Below, piece by piece: positions 60,870-64,000 of a DNA stretch of 64,000 nt. The stretch spans positions 17,232,032 to 17,296,031 of the forward strand of contig OY735219.1 in the NCBI GenBank assembly GCA_963457665.1. Direction: 5' to 3'. The position numbers and the translations under genes are program-made. Position 1 is the stretch's first letter, and every line of letters begins with the position of its first letter. Origin of the DNA: Thysanoteuthis rhombus. Its lineage: Eukaryota > Mollusca > Cephalopoda > Oegopsida > Thysanoteuthidae. The notes under the pieces were generated by a model. That model ran no database searches. It was given only the letters and a program-made list of their open reading frames with translations, and was not told the origin of the DNA.

Positions 60870-61500
60870 ACCGGCATTACGAACAAACCATGCAATTAGT
60901 CAAAACATTTTAGCATTTGCTGAAGCAGCAACACTCCTTTTCAAATATGTCAAGTTAATGAGAAAAAAAGGCCACATAAGCTGTCCAAGAGCAATTGGTT
61001 GGTAAGGAAGTGCTAATTCCTTTGTCAAATTACGACGCATTGAAAGCTGAAGCATTTTTTACACTGCAGATTGATGAATCAATGGATGAGAACGATACAC
61101 AACTCGTGTATCATTTCCCGAACAAGGCCAAGGGGAATTGGAGTATTCTTTTTTGCCTACCAGTCGTTCAGCAAGTAAGGGGCAGGGTAATCCAAACTGG
61201 ACAACGTGATGGAAAGTGATAATCATTTTTGTAGCAAATATATTGTTATTACAGACAGTACTGCAGCCATAGTTGGGAAAGGAAAGCAGGAAGGGGTCAC
61301 CGCTTGCATCAAAGATAAGTGTACTTTACGTTGCTTCCTTCAACGGTAATTGCTGGCTGCCCGAAAAAAACTTACTATTGTCACATAGAAGAGTCCTTGA
61401 GAAAAAAAAAAAAAGATTCAACTGTCTGTATATTCTTATTGACTAAAATGTAAAGGCAATGTATTCAAACGATGATTGACTGGTAAAGTAGTGTTTAATG
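60870..61500 (+). pseudogene. hAT-like transposase fossil, unit 3, best preserved
   Basis: A 74-codon open stretch at 60995-61219 reads 'VLIPLSNYDALKAEAFFTLQ' then 'IDESMDENDTQLVYHF' and 'ILFCLPVVQQ'. The DES triad at the first catalytic position is intact here, unlike units 1 and 2 where the Glu codon is a stop. The 'VITDSTAAIVGKGKQEGVTA' and 'CFLQR' piece follows near 61243-61350 in another frame. No terminal inverted repeats or 8-bp target duplication could be identified. Confidence 0.62.
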
Positions 61501-62132
61501 ACTCCAGTTTGAGTAATTGAATCGGCTCAACTTGTCATTTAAAAAAATTGATTTGGATAGATTCGGGAAATACACGCCATGGAAATGAGTATCACCAAAT
61601 GGCAACGTCCATAAAGGCTCCAATAGCGAACATTTGGAAATCACCCAGACAGAGGGAGGAAAAGTAAACAATTGGATCTGGAAAAGTTAAAACAGTTTCC
61701 AACCGTCTGTTGCGGCCTGAAAATGGAAACATTCCCTTGATCTGGAAAGGAAAACAATGCCAGTCAGACAAGGGTGAATGACTTAAATGGGAAGTTTAAC
61801 ACTGAGCTACATCGGGAGAGATTATGGCGCATATGATTTCTGTAGCTTATTGCATACCCTTTCACACAATTTGACTTTTGGAAAATTGCAGTTATTGATG
61901 GTTAGCTAAAGCGTAGGGGGAGATAATTGCACATGAATTGTTCAAAGCTTCTGACTGCTCTTATTTATTGTTGGCTACAAATTCGAGCAGTACCTATGAT
62001 TGTTGCATTTATTTTCTATCTTTTCAGTTTAATCTCTGCATATGCATTTGTATAGTCAGTAGCTTTTTCCACTTTAATTATTTCACAGCATGCTAATACA
62101 AGACGCAGTGCTGTGTCAAGTATCATCTGTGT

Positions 62133-62171
<39 letters not shown>

Positions 62172-64000
62172 GGAGATGTTAGTATATACGCTATATTATT
62201 TTCAACTGACAAACTTACATGTTTTTATTCCATTTCCTTTCATATTTTCTGCATCTCAAATTAAACATTTGAGATCAACACAATCCAATAAATCGAGGGA
62301 CTTTTGGAGATATTGTCAGACCCAGATACATGGATTCTTTGAACTTTTACAGTGAAGTGAAAGTGCTTAGGAAGGACTCAATTTGGCTCTTGCCATCCTG
62401 TATTATTTGGGCTGTCAGTCAAAACCTTTACAATATTATCCTTTCACACCTCAGAGTTGGGCTTCCCAAGTAAGAATTGTCCGAAAAACAGGAACATTTA
62501 AGGCTTTTGATTCAAAATGGTTCTTATTTCAGCCCAATTCAATCTTATGATTTAAATGTCTCCAAGTTACCTATTACATTCGGCATGCTACGAATCAACT
62601 CCGATGATAATTCCCTTACTTTGTTTTCTCTTGTGATCAGAACACATTTCCCACAAACTACCGCAGATACCAAAGGTCTGATTGGTGATGATACCAATGT
62701 TATCAGCCTAAACTGGTATCGTGGATTTGAACTGCCAGGGGCAACTCGAATTCAATGCAATACACTAGTTCCATCGATCGAATTTCTAGATTGATCTGAC
62801 ATAGAATGCTTTTGGTGTTCAAGTTTCCATAGAGAGTTCTCAGATTAGTTACGATTTGCATAAGGTCAAGCTAAGCCAAAAATGAATTAAAAATCAAACA
62901 TGACTTGAATTTATAGTAGTTCAAGCTGTTCAAAAGCGGGATGTTGAAGTACTAAGCATAGGTCGAAGAAATTATTTTAACAAAACGCATTTTTGAAATG
63001 CGTGAATTCCAAAGGTTGATCCTATGTAAAAGAAAAGAATGTCTTCCAAGGGAATAAGTATGGCCAGAGATTTGAGTGTATGAGAAATCGAGAACACTTC
63101 AGATCAACTATGCCATGTCACCAGATAGAGAGCAGGTGACCTCGAAGTTTTAATTCGACTGACTTTCCAAACATCAAGACAACTGAGGCAACACAAATTT
63201 TCCCACAACAGGGGAAAGTGTCAAAAAGCCATGGAACAGAAAGGATACCAGGGATATTTTTTCATTAAGCATCGGATAAAAACAAGAATTATTGGGGAAT
63301 TACCAAATTCAGTAAAATTGTTGCATTGTGTCGTGCCAAAAGATAACTAATACACGGTTTCAATCATTTTTCCAAGGTGACTAAATTAGTTCCAGAAGAC
63401 TAAAAGATCGGCTGACAGTAACATTAGGAAAGGAATAGATACTGGGAGTGGAAACTCATGTGAAGAATGTGTACCCATGCCCAGGGAAATGCAGAAAACA
63501 ATTTCAGTACTCCCAATGTTTTACAGACTTTATATCAGTAAAAATCAATGAATGAATACACCAAGTTCTGGTCTTATGACAAGCACTTTATAGCCTAAAT
63601 CCATGGTCAGTCAAACTGTAATCCAAAAGATCAGAGGCTTGTTGGGAAGAAAAAGTGGGGAACATGGATCTCCCCCACCACATGAGTCATCCCAAGACCA
63701 ATATATAGGGACGGTATTTGAGCTCTTATCCGTTGATGCTCTAAAATCAGATCCTTTGAATGTTATGGAAACGGGGATTCTACTTGGACGACCACATCGT
63801 TTCCGGAGAAAGCACATACTGTCAAAATATCTGGCAGAACTTGACATTACATCCACAGTGAGATAGACGAAGACAAGCCCGTGGGTCTTTTTGTCACATC
63901 TCAAAAGAGGTTGATCGGTTCACTAGAGCAAAGATAATTTAAAGAGAAAAAAAAAGGCAAAATGAAAACCCCAAAGATCGTGTCGGGGAGTCCAGGTACT
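61501..64000. other. Long shared anonymous block, unit 3 (cut)
   Basis: Counterpart of 34621-37090, running to the window edge. CA microsatellite at 62137-62168. Frames at 62477-62794 (+), 63603-63866 (+) and 63611-63904 (-) are the equivalents of those in the other units and show no sign of selection. Confidence 0.5.
62137..62168. repeat. (CA)n microsatellite, unit 3
   Basis: About 32 bp of CA at the locus that is TA-dominated in unit 2. Confidence 0.92.

Larger units (their letters stand above)
53678..64000 (+). repeat. Tandem array, unit 3 (cut by window end)
   Basis: Third copy, same orientation. It shares LINE-A and the 0.5-kb loss with unit 2. It lacks about 1.1 kb including the RTE fragment (junction near 54292) and truncates LINE-B at 59276. 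It keeps the roughly 1.0-kb block that unit 2 has lost at 47555. It runs off the window, so neither its end nor the copy number can be stated. Confidence 0.92.

Noticed and set aside
35686-62585. A seemingly perfect 13.45-kb period (35686, 49134, 62585)
   Set aside because: The match to within a few bases is a coincidence. The interval gains about 1 kb by the internal duplication in one unit and loses about 1 kb by deletions in the next. The true unit starts are 15.1 and 14.5 kb apart.
63603-63904. Overlapping + and - frames (87 and 97 codons) shared with 50152-50453 and 36699-36999
   Set aside because: Units 2 and 3 differ at nine sites in the + frame, six of them replacing the amino acid, about what neutral drift gives. 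No family is recognised on either strand, and the + frame is broken in unit 1.
24047-64000. LTR retrotransposon, endogenous virus or Polinton as the source of the unit
   Set aside because: No long terminal repeats, gag/capsid, integrase, protease or envelope-like stretches were recognised. The identifiable parts are non-LTR elements, SINEs and a hAT fossil.

Overview
This looks like non-coding animal nuclear DNA: AT-rich, full of long (TA)n, (CA)n and (GA)n microsatellites, with tRNA-derived SINEs and decayed non-LTR retrotransposons. No intact host gene, rRNA, tRNA or CRISPR array was found. The mix of L1/Tx1-type LINEs, RTE-type LINEs, SINEs including a CORE-SINE-like copy, and dense dinucleotide repeats fits a mollusc, most likely a cephalopod. 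That taxonomic call is inference from style and could not be tested here.

Positions 1-24046 are a single-copy stretch. It holds microsatellites, two old tandem arrays with ~120-bp and ~110-bp periods, several SINE copies, and three 3' tails of one RTE-like LINE family (two on +, one on -). The rest is anonymous AT-rich sequence. Open frames there are short, resemble no protein I know, and often just read microsatellites.

Positions 24047-64000 are the main structure: a head-to-tail array of a large unit, seen as two complete units (24047-39188, 15.1 kb; 39189-53677, 14.5 kb) and a third cut by the window end (53678 onward). The left edge lies inside the window and the right edge does not. Each unit carries, in order, a SINE remnant, a possible Penelope-like fragment, an RTE LINE fragment, a minus-strand SINE, one or two L1/Tx1-like LINE fragments, a block that may hold a decayed zinc-finger coding region, a hAT (ZBED-like) transposase fossil, a long anonymous block, a 62-bp tandem repeat and a further Tx1-like fragment. 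All reading frames are broken.

The units differ by kilobase-scale deletions, a 1.7-kb internal duplication and a SINE/LINE gain or loss, and their relationships are mosaic. Unit 3 resembles unit 2 over its left part, unit 1 over about 59.5-62.5 kb, and unit 2 again after that. A 1.2-kb tract is about 99% identical between units 2 and 3 while neighbouring sequence differs by about 6%. The window is best read as a record of tandem amplification, unequal exchange or conversion, and transposon decay. I found no convincing new biochemical system. The most testable functional idea is that this transposon-rich array is transcribed as a small-RNA (piRNA) source, and nothing in the sequence proves it.
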